A stretch of DNA of 64,000 bases. It comes from Peteryoungia desertarenae. Its GTDB lineage: Bacteria > Pseudomonadota > Alphaproteobacteria > Rhizobiales > Rhizobiaceae. Positions within the stretch are counted from its first letter, which is position 1. Each line of letters starts with the position of its first letter. The notes beneath the pieces were generated by a model. That model was not told the origin of the DNA. It saw only the letters and a program-made list of their open reading frames with translations, and searched no databases. A program made the position numbers and the translations under genes. This document shows positions 10,662 to 19,368 of the stretch, in pieces. The stretch lies in NCBI RefSeq assembly GCF_005860795.2, contig NZ_CP058350.1:2200501-2264500 (forward strand), written 5' to 3'.

Positions 10662-11125
10662 TGATCATCCTCCGGCGGCCATACGGGCGTATCGTGGTCG
10701 GGATGCTGGAAGCTCTCGACCGAAGCGAAGAATTCCTCCATCGCGGGGCTGGTAAAGGCGGGCTTTTCGAAGAGATGGTCGATCCAGGGAAGGCGCTGGT
10801 GGTGGTTCACCTGAACCTGCGGCTCGAAACGCTCCGGATGGTCGAAGGCGCCGATGGCAAGTTCGACACCATCAGGGTGCTGATAGGTGAGCGGCGTCCC
10901 GCATTTGGCGCAGAAGCCGCGCTTAACCTTCGCGGACGAGCGGTAAAGCATGGGCTGCCCGCGCGTCCAGGTCAGATGCGCCTGGTCGGCACTGACAAAG
11001 GCGCCGAAAAAGGAGCCGAACTGCTTCTGGCACATGCGACAATGGCAGATCGAGGGGCGCCCAAGCTTCGACGCCTGGAACCGGATCGCCCCGCACTGAC
11101 AGCCACCACTCTCGATTTCACTCAT
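10658..11125 (-). CDS. GFA-fold zinc protein (second copy)
   Basis: A 155-residue GFA-family protein. GGCQCGAIRF, ICHCRMCQKQFG and GFCAKCGTPLTY give the full set of zinc cysteines. The C-terminal tail reads SFQHPDHDT followed by WPPE, a motif shared by all three copies here. ATG at 11125 has AGGA 7 bases upstream and lies 13 bases after the stop of the small membrane ORF. Its own stop overlaps the start of the next GFA gene. Biochemical role unknown; adduct formation with glutathione or another small thiol is an inference from the family name only. Confidence 0.88.
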
Positions 11126-11138
11126 CTCGACGTCCTAG

Positions 11139-11255
11139 TTACATCGTCACATAAACGGTGACGCCGATGATCACCGCAGCGATCAGGACGCCTTTGGCGA
11201 TCAGCCCGTAAAGCAGCCATTTCGGCATCTTCGTATTCGGGTTCGGCTGCGTCAT
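11139..11255 (-). CDS. Small single-helix membrane protein (38 aa)
   Basis: A 38-codon ORF: a short polar N-terminus (MTQPNPNTKMPK) followed by one hydrophobic helix (WLLYGLIAKGVLIAAVIIG) and a short tail ending VTM. Support for translation: a strong GGAGG ribosome site 8 bases before the ATG, a 4-base ATGA overlap with the stop of the first GFA gene, and only 13 bases to the next GFA start; without it the operon would contain an unexplained gap. It is predicted to sit in the inner membrane, N-terminus probably inside. No family recognised. It may anchor or regulate a GFA protein or be an accessory of the operon; that is inference. Confidence 0.65.
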   Translation of the reverse strand: MTQPNPNTKMPKWLLYGLIAKGVLIAAVIIGVTVYVTM

Positions 11256-11734
11256 GGCTTCGCCTCCGGCCACTGCTCCGTGTCCCGGTCCGGATGCTGG
11301 TAGGACACGACATCCGGCAGGAAAGGCGCGTCCACGAGATCATCCAGTGTCGCGTGCGCAGGCAAAGCAGGGATGGCGTCAACGAATGGGAGCTTGCACT
11401 CGACCCCGAACTGGATCACTGGCGGAAGCCGCGAGGGATCGTCAAATGCGCCGGCCGCGAGCGACAGCCCGTCCGGTGCCTCATAGGTGAGCGGTGTGCC
11501 GCAATCGCCACAGAAGCCGCGCTTGACGAAATTGGAGGAGGCAAAACGCTTCGGCTGCCCCCTGGTCCAGCTGACCTCGGCATCGCCGACGGCAACAAGC
11601 GGCGCATAGTAAGCCCCGAAGGCCTTCTGGCACATCCGGCAATGGCAGACGGAAACATCCTTCGGCTGGCCCTGCATGCGAAAGCGGACCGCGCCACATT
11701 GGCAGCCGCCGGTGTGGATGAGGGCGGGGGTCAT
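11252..11734 (-). CDS. GFA-fold zinc protein (first copy)
   Basis: A 160-residue GFA-family protein and the first of three consecutive paralogues. Zinc-ligand motifs GGCQCGAVRF, VCHCRMCQKAFG and GFCGDCGTPLTY are intact, and the tail SYQHPDRDT followed by WPE matches the other copies. ATG at 11734 overlaps the vapC stop by four bases (ATGA), with GGAGG about 8 bases upstream inside vapC. The coupling to a toxin gene is unusual and means this protein is probably made whenever VapC is. Enzymatic activity not known. Confidence 0.88.
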   Translation of the reverse strand: MTPALIHTGGCQCGAVRFRMQGQPKDVSVCHCRMCQKAFGAYYAPLVAVGDAEVSWTRGQPKRFASSNFVKRGFCGDCGTPLTYEAPDGLSLAAGAFDDPSRLPPVIQFGVECKLPFVDAIPALPAHATLDDLVDAPFLPDVVSYQHPDRDTEQWPEAKP

Positions 11735-12147
11735 GGGGTTTCCTCCAGCCAGTTCTCGACCTTCAGGCCCGGCACCCGACCGAACTCGCGGACATTCCCG
11801 GTCACCAGGGTGACATCAAGCGAGCGCGCATGGGCGGCGATGAAAAGATCGGTCGTGCCGATCGGTTGGCCGATACGTTCGAGGTCGTGGCGGATTTCGG
11901 CAAAATGCGACGCCTCCTTGTCCTCGTAGGGCAGGATTGCGATGCGATCGAGAATGGACTCGACCAGATAAGTCAGTCGCTCGGAATTCCGTTTGAGGAT
12001 GCCGAAGCGCAGTTCCGACGCGACAATCGCACTGATGGAGATCTGGTCATCGCCGGCACGCTCCACCATCGCCGCGGCAGCGCCGTGCGGGTTCCGGATA
12101 AGGTCCGAAACGATGTTGGTGTCGAGCATGTAGCGGGGCGTGTTCAC
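11731..12147 (-). CDS. vapC: VapC-type PIN-domain toxin ribonuclease
   Basis: A 138-residue PIN-domain protein, toxin of a type II VapBC pair. Family members are Mg-dependent RNases, many cutting tRNA or rRNA. The acidic residues of the active site are visible: MLDTNI (first Asp), SELRFG (Glu) and TTDLFIAAHA (Asp), with LVTGNVREF at the end of the fold. The start is GTG at 12147, overlapping the vapB stop (GTGA), the standard coupling for these pairs. Its stop overlaps the first GFA gene, so the operon continues past the toxin. All key residues are present, so it is likely active. Confidence 0.93.
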   Translation of the reverse strand: MNTPRYMLDTNIVSDLIRNPHGAAAAMVERAGDDQISISAIVASELRFGILKRNSERLTYLVESILDRIAILPYEDKEASHFAEIRHDLERIGQPIGTTDLFIAAHARSLDVTLVTGNVREFGRVPGLKVENWLEETP

Positions 12148-12386
12148 AGGTCGACGTCCCGTGCCGGTGCTTCGCGGAGGTCAAATTCGAAGTCTTCATC
12201 GAGGGGTCCCTGACGACGAAGCCACCCGATCAGGCTCTCCTGCTTTTTCTTGACAGGTTCCAGGGTGATCTTGTCGCCTTCCTTGCGCATGATCACCTCG
12301 TCGCCCGGGAAGTCGAACTCCACGGGAATCCGGACGGCGCGGTTGCGACCGTTCTTGAAGATACGGACATGCCTTTCCAGTTCCAT
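12144..12386 (-). CDS. vapB: VapB-type antitoxin
   Basis: An 80-residue AbrB/MazE-like antitoxin. The N-terminal swapped-hairpin DNA-binding domain (RHVRIFKNGRNRAVRIPVEF) and FPGDEVIMRKEGDKITLEP are typical of VapB; the C-terminal WLRRQGPLDEDFEFD is the probable toxin-binding arm. It neutralises VapC and represses its own promoter. ATG at 12386 is chosen because GGAGG lies 7 bases upstream; an in-frame start 39 bases earlier would put the coding sequence through the inverted repeat at 12401-12425 and lacks a ribosome site. Lies 57 bases after cysS. Confidence 0.92.
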   Translation of the reverse strand: MELERHVRIFKNGRNRAVRIPVEFDFPGDEVIMRKEGDKITLEPVKKKQESLIGWLRRQGPLDEDFEFDLREAPARDVDL

Positions 12387-12400
12387 TCGCGCCTCCGTTT

Positions 12401-12425
12401 GTGGCATATGCCAAGCATATGCCAC
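12401..12425 (-). promoter_or_regulatory. Probable VapBC operator (perfect inverted repeat)
   Basis: A perfect inverted repeat with 11-bp arms, GTGGCATATGC, and a CAA spacer, ending 15 bases before the vapB ATG and 18 bases after the cysS stop. Each arm itself contains the palindrome GCATATGC. VapBC complexes usually bind such repeats to repress their own transcription, so this site probably controls the whole vapBC-GFA-pip run. The promoter itself must lie at or inside the 3' end of cysS; I could not assign -35/-10 boxes. Confidence 0.75.
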
Positions 12426-12442
12426 CCGCTTCTCTCAAGCAA

Positions 12443-13927
12443 CTACCGCTTGACCTCCCAGGTCGTCACCCGCTCGCCGGTCTCCTTGTCCTTGCCGTCC
12501 TTCAGCTGGATGCCCTTGGCGGCAAGGTCATCGCGGATCTTGTCGGCTTCGGCAAAGTTCCTGGCCTTGAGCATTTCGAGCCGCATGTCGACCAGCGCCT
12601 GGACGGCGGCGGAGAGGTCGTCGCTCACCTCCGCCTTCTTCGGAGCCACACCGAGCAAAGCCGCCGAGGCGACGAACAGCGGCAGCTTCGACGGATCCGC
12701 ATTCGCCGCCTGGGCGAGTGCATGGACCGCCTGAACGGCAGCAACCGTGTTCAGGTCGTCGGAGAGGGCTTCCACAACGGCTGCATCCGGGGCGGTCTCG
12801 CCGGCATCGCCCGCCGGCCATTTCGCCAGCAGACGCTCCGCCTCCTCCAACCTCTTCACCGAAAAATCAATCGGCTCGCGGTAATGCGTCATCAGCATCG
12901 CAAGCCGCAGCACCTCGCCCGGCCATGTCCGTCCGCCGAATGTCTCCGTCGCCAAGAGCTCGTTGATCGTGACGAAATTCCCTTCCGACTTCGACATCTT
13001 GCGACCCTCGACCTGCAGGAAGCCGTTATGCATCCACACCGTCGCCATCAGGTCACGGTCGAAGGCGCAGCAGGACTGGGCGATCTCGTTTTCGTGGTGC
13101 GGGAAGATCAGGTCCAGCCCGCCGCCATGGATGTCGAACTGGTGCGGCTTGGACTTGGCCGCCGGCGAGAGACGATCCTTGATCTCTTCCCAGAGATAGC
13201 GGTCGGACATGGCAGAGCATTCGATATGCCAGCCGGGCCGGCCGAAGATTGCATGGGTCTTGCCTTCGAAGGTGAAATGCGCCGGCCAGCCTGGCTCGGT
13301 ATCGGCCGACTGCTTCCACAGCACGAAATCGGCCGGGTTCATCTTGTGGCTTTCGACAGCGACGCGCGCACCGGCCTGCTGGTCCTCCAGCTTGCGCTTC
13401 GACAGCATGCCGTAATCGGCCATCGAGGCGGTGGAAAACAGCACCTCATGCCCCTCGGAACCACTGGCGACATAGGCATGCCCCAAGTCGAGCAGCCGCT
13501 GGATGATCGTAATCATCTGCGGAATGTTGTCGGTGGCGCGCGGCTCGACGGTCGGCTTCAGGCAGCCGAGGGATGCCACATCCTCGTGGAACTGGCTCTC
13601 GGTCTTGCCGGTCACGGCGCGGATGGCGTCGTTGAGGCTCATCGAGCCATCGGCGATCTGGCTGCCGAAATCGCGCAACGCGCGCGCGTTGATCTTGTCG
13701 TCTACGTCGGTGATGTTGCGAACGTAAGTGACCTTGTCGGCGCCATAGGTATGGCGCAGCAGCCGGTAGAGCACGTCGAAGACGATGACGGGGCGCGCAT
13801 TGCCGATATGGGCGAAGTCATAGACCGTCGGGCCGCAGACATACAGGCGCACATTGTCGGGATCGATCGGCTCGAAGTCGACCTTCTCGCGTGTGAGCGT
13901 GTTGTAAAGCTTGAGGCCGCCGGCCAT
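12443..13927 (-). CDS. cysS: Cysteinyl-tRNA synthetase
   Basis: Class I aminoacyl-tRNA synthetase of 494 residues that charges tRNA-Cys. The HIGH-like motif is FAHIGNARP, the zinc-binding CGPTVYD precedes it, GWHIECSAM and [15 protein letters not shown] are present, and KMSKS is near residue 290. The C-terminal DALR/anticodon region ends in [18 protein letters not shown] at 13927 is chosen because GGGAG lies 7 bases upstream and the conserved protein begins with [10 protein letters not shown]; an upstream in-frame start at 13975 would add 16 residues. Confidence 0.96.
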   Translation of the reverse strand: MAGGLKLYNTLTREKVDFEPIDPDNVRLYVCGPTVYDFAHIGNARPVIVFDVLYRLLRHTYGADKVTYVRNITDVDDKINARALRDFGSQIADGSMSLNDAIRAVTGKTESQFHEDVASLGCLKPTVEPRATDNIPQMITIIQRLLDLGHAYVASGSEGHEVLFSTASMADYGMLSKRKLEDQQAGARVAVESHKMNPADFVLWKQSADTEPGWPAHFTFEGKTHAIFGRPGWHIECSAMSDRYLWEEIKDRLSPAAKSKPHQFDIHGGGLDLIFPHHENEIAQSCCAFDRDLMATVWMHNGFLQVEGRKMSKSEGNFVTINELLATETFGGRTWPGEVLRLAMLMTHYREPIDFSVKRLEEAERLLAKWPAGDAGETAPDAAVVEALSDDLNTVAAVQAVHALAQAANADPSKLPLFVASAALLGVAPKKAEVSDDLSAAVQALVDMRLEMLKARNFAEADKIRDDLAAKGIQLKDGKDKETGERVTTWEVKR

Positions 13928-14127
13928 GTGAAACTCCCAGAATGATTGACCCGGCTGGACCGGGTCGTTTGTCATCTGGGGCTATGCAGGAGACGAAAAC
14001 GGCCAGGCCAGCGAATGCGCTAGCGAATAATGATCCCGCAAATGATGCAGAGGCTCGTTTTCATGGGCGCTGTTATGGCGCGGGTCGCGAATTTGGTCAA
14101 GGGGCGGCAGATGCCCGGTGATCCGCC

Positions 14128-14532
14128 TCACGGATAGACATAGGTGTAGAGCGCGCACATGGTTGCGTCGCTCTCCGGCTGTTCCGGCGTGTCGAAGACG
14201 GCAATGGCGGTGACATCACCGTCGATCCAGCTTGCGAGGAAGGTAACCGGCTCGTTGCCGCAGAGCCTGTTGCCATTCAGCAGTTCGGGTGCCGCTGATG
14301 GCGCGACACTGTAGACGGATGCGGGTACGCTTTGACCGTCCGCAATGAAACGATCTGCAACCAGTGCGTCGAAGGCCAGCTTCTCGCCGTTTTCAAAGAC
14401 GATTTCGAAATCATCGAATTTGATGTCGCCCGTGATGGCCATTGCGGTCGTGCTCAACGCTGCGAGGTCGTCGGCCAAGACCGGTTGCGCAAGCAGAAAT
14501 GCAGTCATGGCGAGAAAGGAAGGCTTCATCAT
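14128..14532 (-). CDS. Small secreted protein of unknown function
   Basis: A 134-residue protein with a clear Sec signal peptide (SFLAMTAFLLAQPVLA, cleavage expected after ALA-like VLA near residue 20). The mature part is acidic, with two cysteines (LCGNEP and TMCALY) that could form a disulfide in the periplasm. The gene stands alone between cysS and a divergent GGDEF gene, with 200 bases on one side and 252 on the other. I do not recognise a family. Confidence 0.75.
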   Translation of the reverse strand: MMKPSFLAMTAFLLAQPVLADDLAALSTTAMAITGDIKFDDFEIVFENGEKLAFDALVADRFIADGQSVPASVYSVAPSAAPELLNGNRLCGNEPVTFLASWIDGDVTAIAVFDTPEQPESDATMCALYTYVYP

Positions 14533-14724
14533 CGGTGAGTCTCCGGCTGGATCTGCAGTTTCTATAAAGCTTTGTCGCAGTGGCTGGGAAGGGTGGACTG
14601 CGGCTGAAAGTTCGGTCCTGCCACAATTGGTCCATGGGGCAGGGCGGTGAAACTGCGACCGGCGGGATCGAACTGTCTTGAAAAGTGATCAACCACAATC
14701 CGCGCTTTCGCTGGCTTTAATCCA

Positions 14725-14754
14725 ATCTCAACATCCTAAGCTATAGGTTGAGAT
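14725..14754. promoter_or_regulatory. Inverted repeat upstream of GGDEF gene
   Basis: Perfect 8-bp arms, ATCTCAAC and GTTGAGAT, separated by 14 bases, in an AT-rich stretch 31 bases before the start of the diguanylate cyclase gene at 14785. The position and symmetry suggest a regulator-binding site or a hairpin in the 5' leader; no regulator can be named. Confidence 0.4.
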
Positions 14755-14784
14755 ATATTTAAGGTTATAGCGGACCTGCCCAGC

Positions 14785-15927
14785 ATGGAATCATTCCTGC
14801 ATTTACCGACCATCATGGTCATGCACACAGGTTCGACCCTTATTGCGACCCTGATCCTGGGGCTCATGTGGTTTCGACGGCGCGACAGCCTTCTGTTGAC
14901 GATGCTTCTGCTGGCTTCCGGTCTTGGATGCGTCTCAACCTTTTTGCAGATCTTGCGCGGATGGCTTCCTCTCGGTTTTGCTTCGGGATTCGGGCTTGGT
15001 CTGGCAGCGCTGTCCCTCGGGCTCGTCTGGCAGGCACAGGCGGTGTTTGACGGTCATCGTCCAAACTATTTCCACGCCTCGGTCGGGGCCCTGCTTTGGT
15101 GGGTTCTCAATCTGTTGCCGCTGGTTCATGAATCCCAGATCATGCGAACAGTGATCATTGCGGCGATCCTGGGAACCTATTCGATGCTCAGCGCTCGACA
15201 GGTCTGGATCGGTCGCATCGCAGAGCCTCTGCCTACGCGCGGGCTGGCAACAGTGCTTCATAGTCTGCGCTCGTTGATGTGGCTGTCAGCAGCCCCCCTT
15301 GCCGTTTTCGTGTCCCCAGCTTATCCGGCGCCCAACGAATTCGCCGGTTGGTTTGTCCTGTCTTCGCTGGTGAATACCTTCCTGGTTGTGCTGACCATCC
15401 TTTCCGTGCTCATTCTGGCGATGGAGCGCGCCGAGCGGATACACCGCCTTGCGTCCGAGCTCGATCCACTGACCAATCTCCCCAATCGGCGCAATTTTGT
15501 CACCAGGGCAGAGACCATGCTGCGCCGGTCGGAACCGGTGGCGCTGCTCCTGTTCGACATCGATCACTTCAAGGCCGTGAATGACAATCACGGTCATGCG
15601 ATGGGCGACGAGGTTCTGCGCCGTTTCTCGCGGGTCATTGAGCAGAAGCTAGAGGCCGACTGGCTCTTTGCACGCATTGGCGGCGAAGAATTCGCCTGTC
15701 TCATGCCTTGCAAGACAGCGAGCGATGCAGCAGTCGTTGCCGATCTCTTGCGGACGGAGACCTCAGCCATACGGTTTCCAGAGACGAGCCTGCGGCAGGT
15801 GACCGTCAGTATCGGGGTCTCGGAAAAGTCACAAACAGCGGTCGGGCTGGATCAACTGCTGGCCATGGCGGATGCAGCACTTTACCGGGCAAAAAGCCGA
15901 TGGACGCAATTGCGTGCGTTTCTATGA
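14785..15927 (+). CDS. Membrane-bound GGDEF diguanylate cyclase
   Basis: A 380-residue inner-membrane protein. About six or seven hydrophobic helices (residues 10-205) form a membrane sensory region not matching a named domain that I recognise. The cytoplasmic C-terminal GGDEF domain has LDPLTNLPNRRNF, FDIDHFKAVND and the intact active loop RIGGEEF, so it should make c-di-GMP. No RxxD inhibitory site precedes the loop. The ATG follows a short AT-rich leader that contains an inverted repeat. Divergent from the secreted protein gene; converges with the DMT transporter gene, 100 bases apart. Confidence 0.9.
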   Translation: MESFLHLPTIMVMHTGSTLIATLILGLMWFRRRDSLLLTMLLLASGLGCVSTFLQILRGWLPLGFASGFGLGLAALSLGLVWQAQAVFDGHRPNYFHASVGALLWWVLNLLPLVHESQIMRTVIIAAILGTYSMLSARQVWIGRIAEPLPTRGLATVLHSLRSLMWLSAAPLAVFVSPAYPAPNEFAGWFVLSSLVNTFLVVLTILSVLILAMERAERIHRLASELDPLTNLPNRRNFVTRAETMLRRSEPVALLLFDIDHFKAVNDNHGHAMGDEVLRRFSRVIEQKLEADWLFARIGGEEFACLMPCKTASDAAVVADLLRTETSAIRFPETSLRQVTVSIGVSEKSQTAVGLDQLLAMADAALYRAKSRWTQLRAFL

Positions 15928-16027
15928 GCCGGTCAGCCTCCTCCAGCTCACTGGCGAAGCGGCCAAGCCGTCTTTGGAAACAAGATGTGAAGCTGCCAAG
16001 CTGGCAGGATGACGCGCCATCGAGGTG

Positions 16028-16915
16028 CTATCCCCGTCGGCTCGCGGGGACCGGCAGGCCGATCAGCCCGAGAACCAGTCCGCAGCCGAGAATGATCACT
16101 CCGCCTCCTGCGAGCTGTATCATTGTCAAGGCTTCGTCCAGCACAAGGGCGCCAACGGCAACGGCAACAACCGTAACGACAAACTCGACGCTGATCGCAG
16201 CCGTCGCGCCGATGCTTTTCACCAGACCGAAGTAAAGTACATAGGTCAGGGCGCTCATCAGCGCGGCAAGCGCTACGAGATAGAGATAGTCGATTGCCGC
16301 GGGCGTGCCGGGGACCGGGACGAGCCACAAAAGCGGCAGCGTCAGAAGGCCTCCGGCGACAAATGAGCCGATTGTCACCTCCCAGGGACCGGTGCCGCTC
16401 AGGTATCTGCTGGCATAATTGCTGCCGAACGCCGCAGAAAAGGTCGAACCGATCATGGCCGCGCAGCCGATCAGGAAGGTCGCAGTCATAGGCACCGCAG
16501 GAAAACCGACCAGCATGACGATACCGATCGTGCCAAGGACAAGCCCAAGCACGCGCGCGGGCGTTATGCGCTCAAGGCCCCAGACCTGCGCAATGACCAT
16601 GGAAAAGAGCGGGATCGAGGCAACAAAGATCGCAGCCATCGCCGTTCCGATCAATGGCGTCGCATAGGAAAGACCGATCAATTGACCTGCCACAGTTGTC
16701 GAACCGACGACTGAAAAGGGGAGCCAGCCTGCACTGAAATCGAGCCTGCGCCGCATCAGCCGCGCTATGGTGTAGAGCAGGGCGCCGGCAATGAAGCAGC
16801 GAAAGGTTACCGCACCGATCCAGCCGAAGGCATCGACGACGTGCAAGAGCAGCAGGAAGGACAGTCCCCAGGCCAGAGACAGATAGGCATAGGCAGCGAA
16901 ATCTCTGGTAGACAT
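16028..16915 (-). CDS. EamA/DMT-family transporter
   Basis: Inner-membrane protein of 295 residues with about ten helices in two EamA repeats (first around YAYLSLAWGLSFLLLHVV, second around IGCAAMIGSTFSAAFGSNYASR). Drug/metabolite transporters of this group move amino acids or other small metabolites; the substrate cannot be told from sequence. Transcribed alone on the minus strand; purF and the SDR gene lie upstream on the same strand with a 52-base gap, so readthrough is possible. Confidence 0.85.
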   Translation of the reverse strand: MSTRDFAAYAYLSLAWGLSFLLLLHVVDAFGWIGAVTFRCFIAGALLYTIARLMRRRLDFSAGWLPFSVVGSTTVAGQLIGLSYATPLIGTAMAAIFVASIPLFSMVIAQVWGLERITPARVLGLVLGTIGIVMLVGFPAVPMTATFLIGCAAMIGSTFSAAFGSNYASRYLSGTGPWEVTIGSFVAGGLLTLPLLWLVPVPGTPAAIDYLYLVALAALMSALTYVLYFGLVKSIGATAAISVEFVVTVVAVAVGALVLDEALTMIQLAGGGVIILGCGLVLGLIGLPVPASRRG

Positions 16916-16967
16916 GCAAGCATCCGCGAACTGGTCGATCTAGGCCGCCGCCGGGGGTACCGTGGCG

Positions 16968-17726
16968 TTATTCCGGCATCCTGTAGTCGACCATCTTGCC
17001 CTCGCGGACCTGATAGAGCTTGCCTGTTTCCGTCTGGGCCGGTCCAACGAGCGCAACAAGCTTGGCGGCAACTTCTGAAGGGTGGGGCAAGGTTTCGGGG
17101 TTTTCCCCCGGCATGGCCTGGGCGCGCATGGCGGTGCGGGTGGCACCCGGATCAACCGAAAGAACGCGTAGCGGCAGGCGCTGCGTTTCCCCGGCCCAGG
17201 TGCGGGCGAGCGCTTCGACGGCAGCCTTGGACGCGGAATAGGGGCCCCAGAAGGGGCGGCACTTGTGGGCGGCGCCCGATGACAGGATCAGCGCACGCCC
17301 CTGATCCGACTTGATGAGCAGGGGCTCCAGCGAGCGGATCAGGCGCCAGGTGGCCGTGACATTGATTGTCATGACCTTGTCGAACACCTTGGCCTCGACA
17401 TGCCCGATCGGAGAGATCACCCCAAGCACGCCGGCATTCAGAACTGCGATGTCCAGCTTGCCCCAGCGCTCGAAGATGTGCCCGCCAAGCTGGTCGATTG
17501 CAGCCATGTCCGCAAGGTCGAAGGGAACGAGAGTTGCAGAGCCGCCGGCCGCCTGAATGGCGTCGTCAAGCTCCTCAAGACCACCCACGGTTCTCGCACA
17601 GGCAATCACATGCGCACCCGCCTTGGCGAGTTCCAGTGCCGTGAAGAAACCGATGCCGCGCGATGCGCCGGTCACGAGTGCCAGGCGTCCGGTCAGGTCC
17701 GGGCGGTCGTTGCTGTCGTTGCTCAT
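16968..17726 (-). CDS. SDR-family oxidoreductase
   Basis: A 252-residue classical short-chain dehydrogenase. The NAD(P)-binding TGASRGIG, the structural LNAGV, the catalytic Ser (ILSSGAA) and YSASK (YxxxK) are all present. The substrate is unknown. The second of two close ATGs (17726) is preferred because AGGA sits at the right distance. It begins 24 bases after the purF stop and is probably cotranscribed with purF, an arrangement commonly seen in rhizobia, but it has no evident role in purine synthesis. Confidence 0.88.
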   Translation of the reverse strand: MSNDSNDRPDLTGRLALVTGASRGIGFFTALELAKAGAHVIACARTVGGLEELDDAIQAAGGSATLVPFDLADMAAIDQLGGHIFERWGKLDIAVLNAGVLGVISPIGHVEAKVFDKVMTINVTATWRLIRSLEPLLIKSDQGRALILSSGAAHKCRPFWGPYSASKAAVEALARTWAGETQRLPLRVLSVDPGATRTAMRAQAMPGENPETLPHPSEVAAKLVALVGPAQTETGKLYQVREGKMVDYRMPE

Positions 17727-17749
17727 GGTCATTCCTGTCGTCCTTTGGC

Positions 17750-19240
17750 TCAGCCGTTGGCAGCGAGCATGGAGTCCTTGCGTCCGACCCGCTCACCTTC
17801 CTTGTCGAGAAGGCGCGTCGGGTAGTCGCCGGTGAAATAGTGATCCGTGAATTGTGGATTGGCTGGATCGCGAACGGCGCCGCCGACGGCCTTGTAAAGG
17901 CCGTCAATCGACAGGAAAGCGAGCGAATCGGCCCCGATGAACTTCGCCATGGCTTCCTCGCCCGAATACTGGTTGGCCAGCAGCTTGTCCTTGTGCGGCG
18001 TATCGATCCCGTAAAAGTCGGGGTGGAAGATCATCGGGCTGGCGACACGGATATGCACCTCCTTGGCGCCCGCATCGCGGATCATCTGCACGATCTTCAA
18101 GGACGTCGTGCCGCGCACGATCGAATCATCGACCAGAATGACCCGCTTGCCCTCGATCATCGCCCGGTTGGCCGAATGCTTGAGCTTGACGCCGAAGGCG
18201 CGGATCTGCTGCGTCGGCTCGATGAAGGTCCGTCCGACATAATGGTTGCGGATGATGCCGTATTCGAACGGAATGCCGCTCTGCTGGGCATAGCCAAGCG
18301 CTGCCGGTGTGCCACCATCCGGCACGGGCACGACAACGTCGCCTTCGACCGGTGCCTCGATTGCGAGGTTCATCCCGGCATTCTTGCGGGTCGTATAGAC
18401 ATTGCGTCCACCGACAACGGAATCCGGACGTGCAAAATAGACATATTCAAACAGGCACAGCCGCTCGGGCTGTGGCCGGGCCGGCATGCGCGAATCAATC
18501 GTGATCGATCCGTCCGGCTGGATTTCGCAGATGATCACTTCGCCATTCTTGACGTCGCGCACGAATTTCGCACCGATGATGTCGAGCGCGCAGGTTTCCG
18601 AGCAGAAGATCGGCTTGCCGTCCAGTTCCCCCATGACGAGAGGGCGGATACCGATCGGGTCGCGTGCGGCAATCAGCTTGGTGCGGGTCAGCGCGATCAT
18701 TGCATAGCCACCCTCCATCTGCCGGATGGCATCAATGAAGCGGTCTGCCGTTGAGGCATGCCTGGAGCGGGCAATCAGGTGCAGCACGACCTCGGTATCG
18801 GAGGTCGACTGACAGATGGCGCCAGTGGCAATGATCTGGCGACGAAGGGTCAGGCCATTGGTGAAGTTGCCGTTATGGGCGACCGCGATGCCACCTTCCT
18901 CCAGTTCGGCAAAGAGCGGTTGCACATTGCGCAGCGCAACCTCGCCTGTCGTGGAGTAACGCGTGTGGCCAATGGCCATGGAGCCCGGGAGCTTTGCAAG
19001 CGTTGCGGGGTCGGTATAGTGGTCGCCGACCAGCCCCATGCGCTTTTCCGTATAGAACTGGCGGCCATCGAAGGAAACGATACCGGCAGCTTCCTGGCCA
19101 CGATGCTGCAGGGCATGCAGGCCAAGTGCCGTCAGCGTCGCGGCATCGGGATGGCCCAATATGCCGAAAACGCCGCATTCTTCATGAAGCTTGTCTTCCT
19201 CACGATCGTACACAACGTCGGATGGGATGAGGTGGTTCAT
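17750..19240 (-). CDS. purF: Amidophosphoribosyltransferase
   Basis: First committed enzyme of purine synthesis: PRPP plus glutamine give 5-phosphoribosylamine. The N-terminal Ntn-type glutaminase starts at C22 after a 21-residue propeptide (HEECGVFG), so self-processing is expected. HRGQEAAG and, later, the PRPP-binding loop VILVDDSIVRGTTS are intact. 496 residues, standard size. ATG at 19240 is chosen from the conserved N-terminus; a 28-residue upstream extension is not family-like. Lies between cvpA and the SDR gene, the usual cvpA-purF pairing. Confidence 0.95.
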   Translation of the reverse strand: MNHLIPSDVVYDREEDKLHEECGVFGILGHPDAATLTALGLHALQHRGQEAAGIVSFDGRQFYTEKRMGLVGDHYTDPATLAKLPGSMAIGHTRYSTTGEVALRNVQPLFAELEEGGIAVAHNGNFTNGLTLRRQIIATGAICQSTSDTEVVLHLIARSRHASTADRFIDAIRQMEGGYAMIALTRTKLIAARDPIGIRPLVMGELDGKPIFCSETCALDIIGAKFVRDVKNGEVIICEIQPDGSITIDSRMPARPQPERLCLFEYVYFARPDSVVGGRNVYTTRKNAGMNLAIEAPVEGDVVVPVPDGGTPAALGYAQQSGIPFEYGIIRNHYVGRTFIEPTQQIRAFGVKLKHSANRAMIEGKRVILVDDSIVRGTTSLKIVQMIRDAGAKEVHIRVASPMIFHPDFYGIDTPHKDKLLANQYSGEEAMAKFIGADSLAFLSIDGLYKAVGGAVRDPANPQFTDHYFTGDYPTRLLDKEGERVGRKDSMLAANG

Positions 19241-19368
19241 GGCGGTGTGCCTTTGCTCCGGGGACAGTTGCTTGTGCTGAGCCTTTAACAGCCAAGCCGC
19301 CGGTCTGTCCCGATCCGGCGGCATAGGGGAATTCTATCTCGGACCTGCTTCGAAGATCCGCGTGCCGC

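Noticed and set aside
12401..13945. Plus-strand ORF (514 aa)
   Set aside because: Antisense to cysS, whose HIGH and KMSKS motifs are intact.
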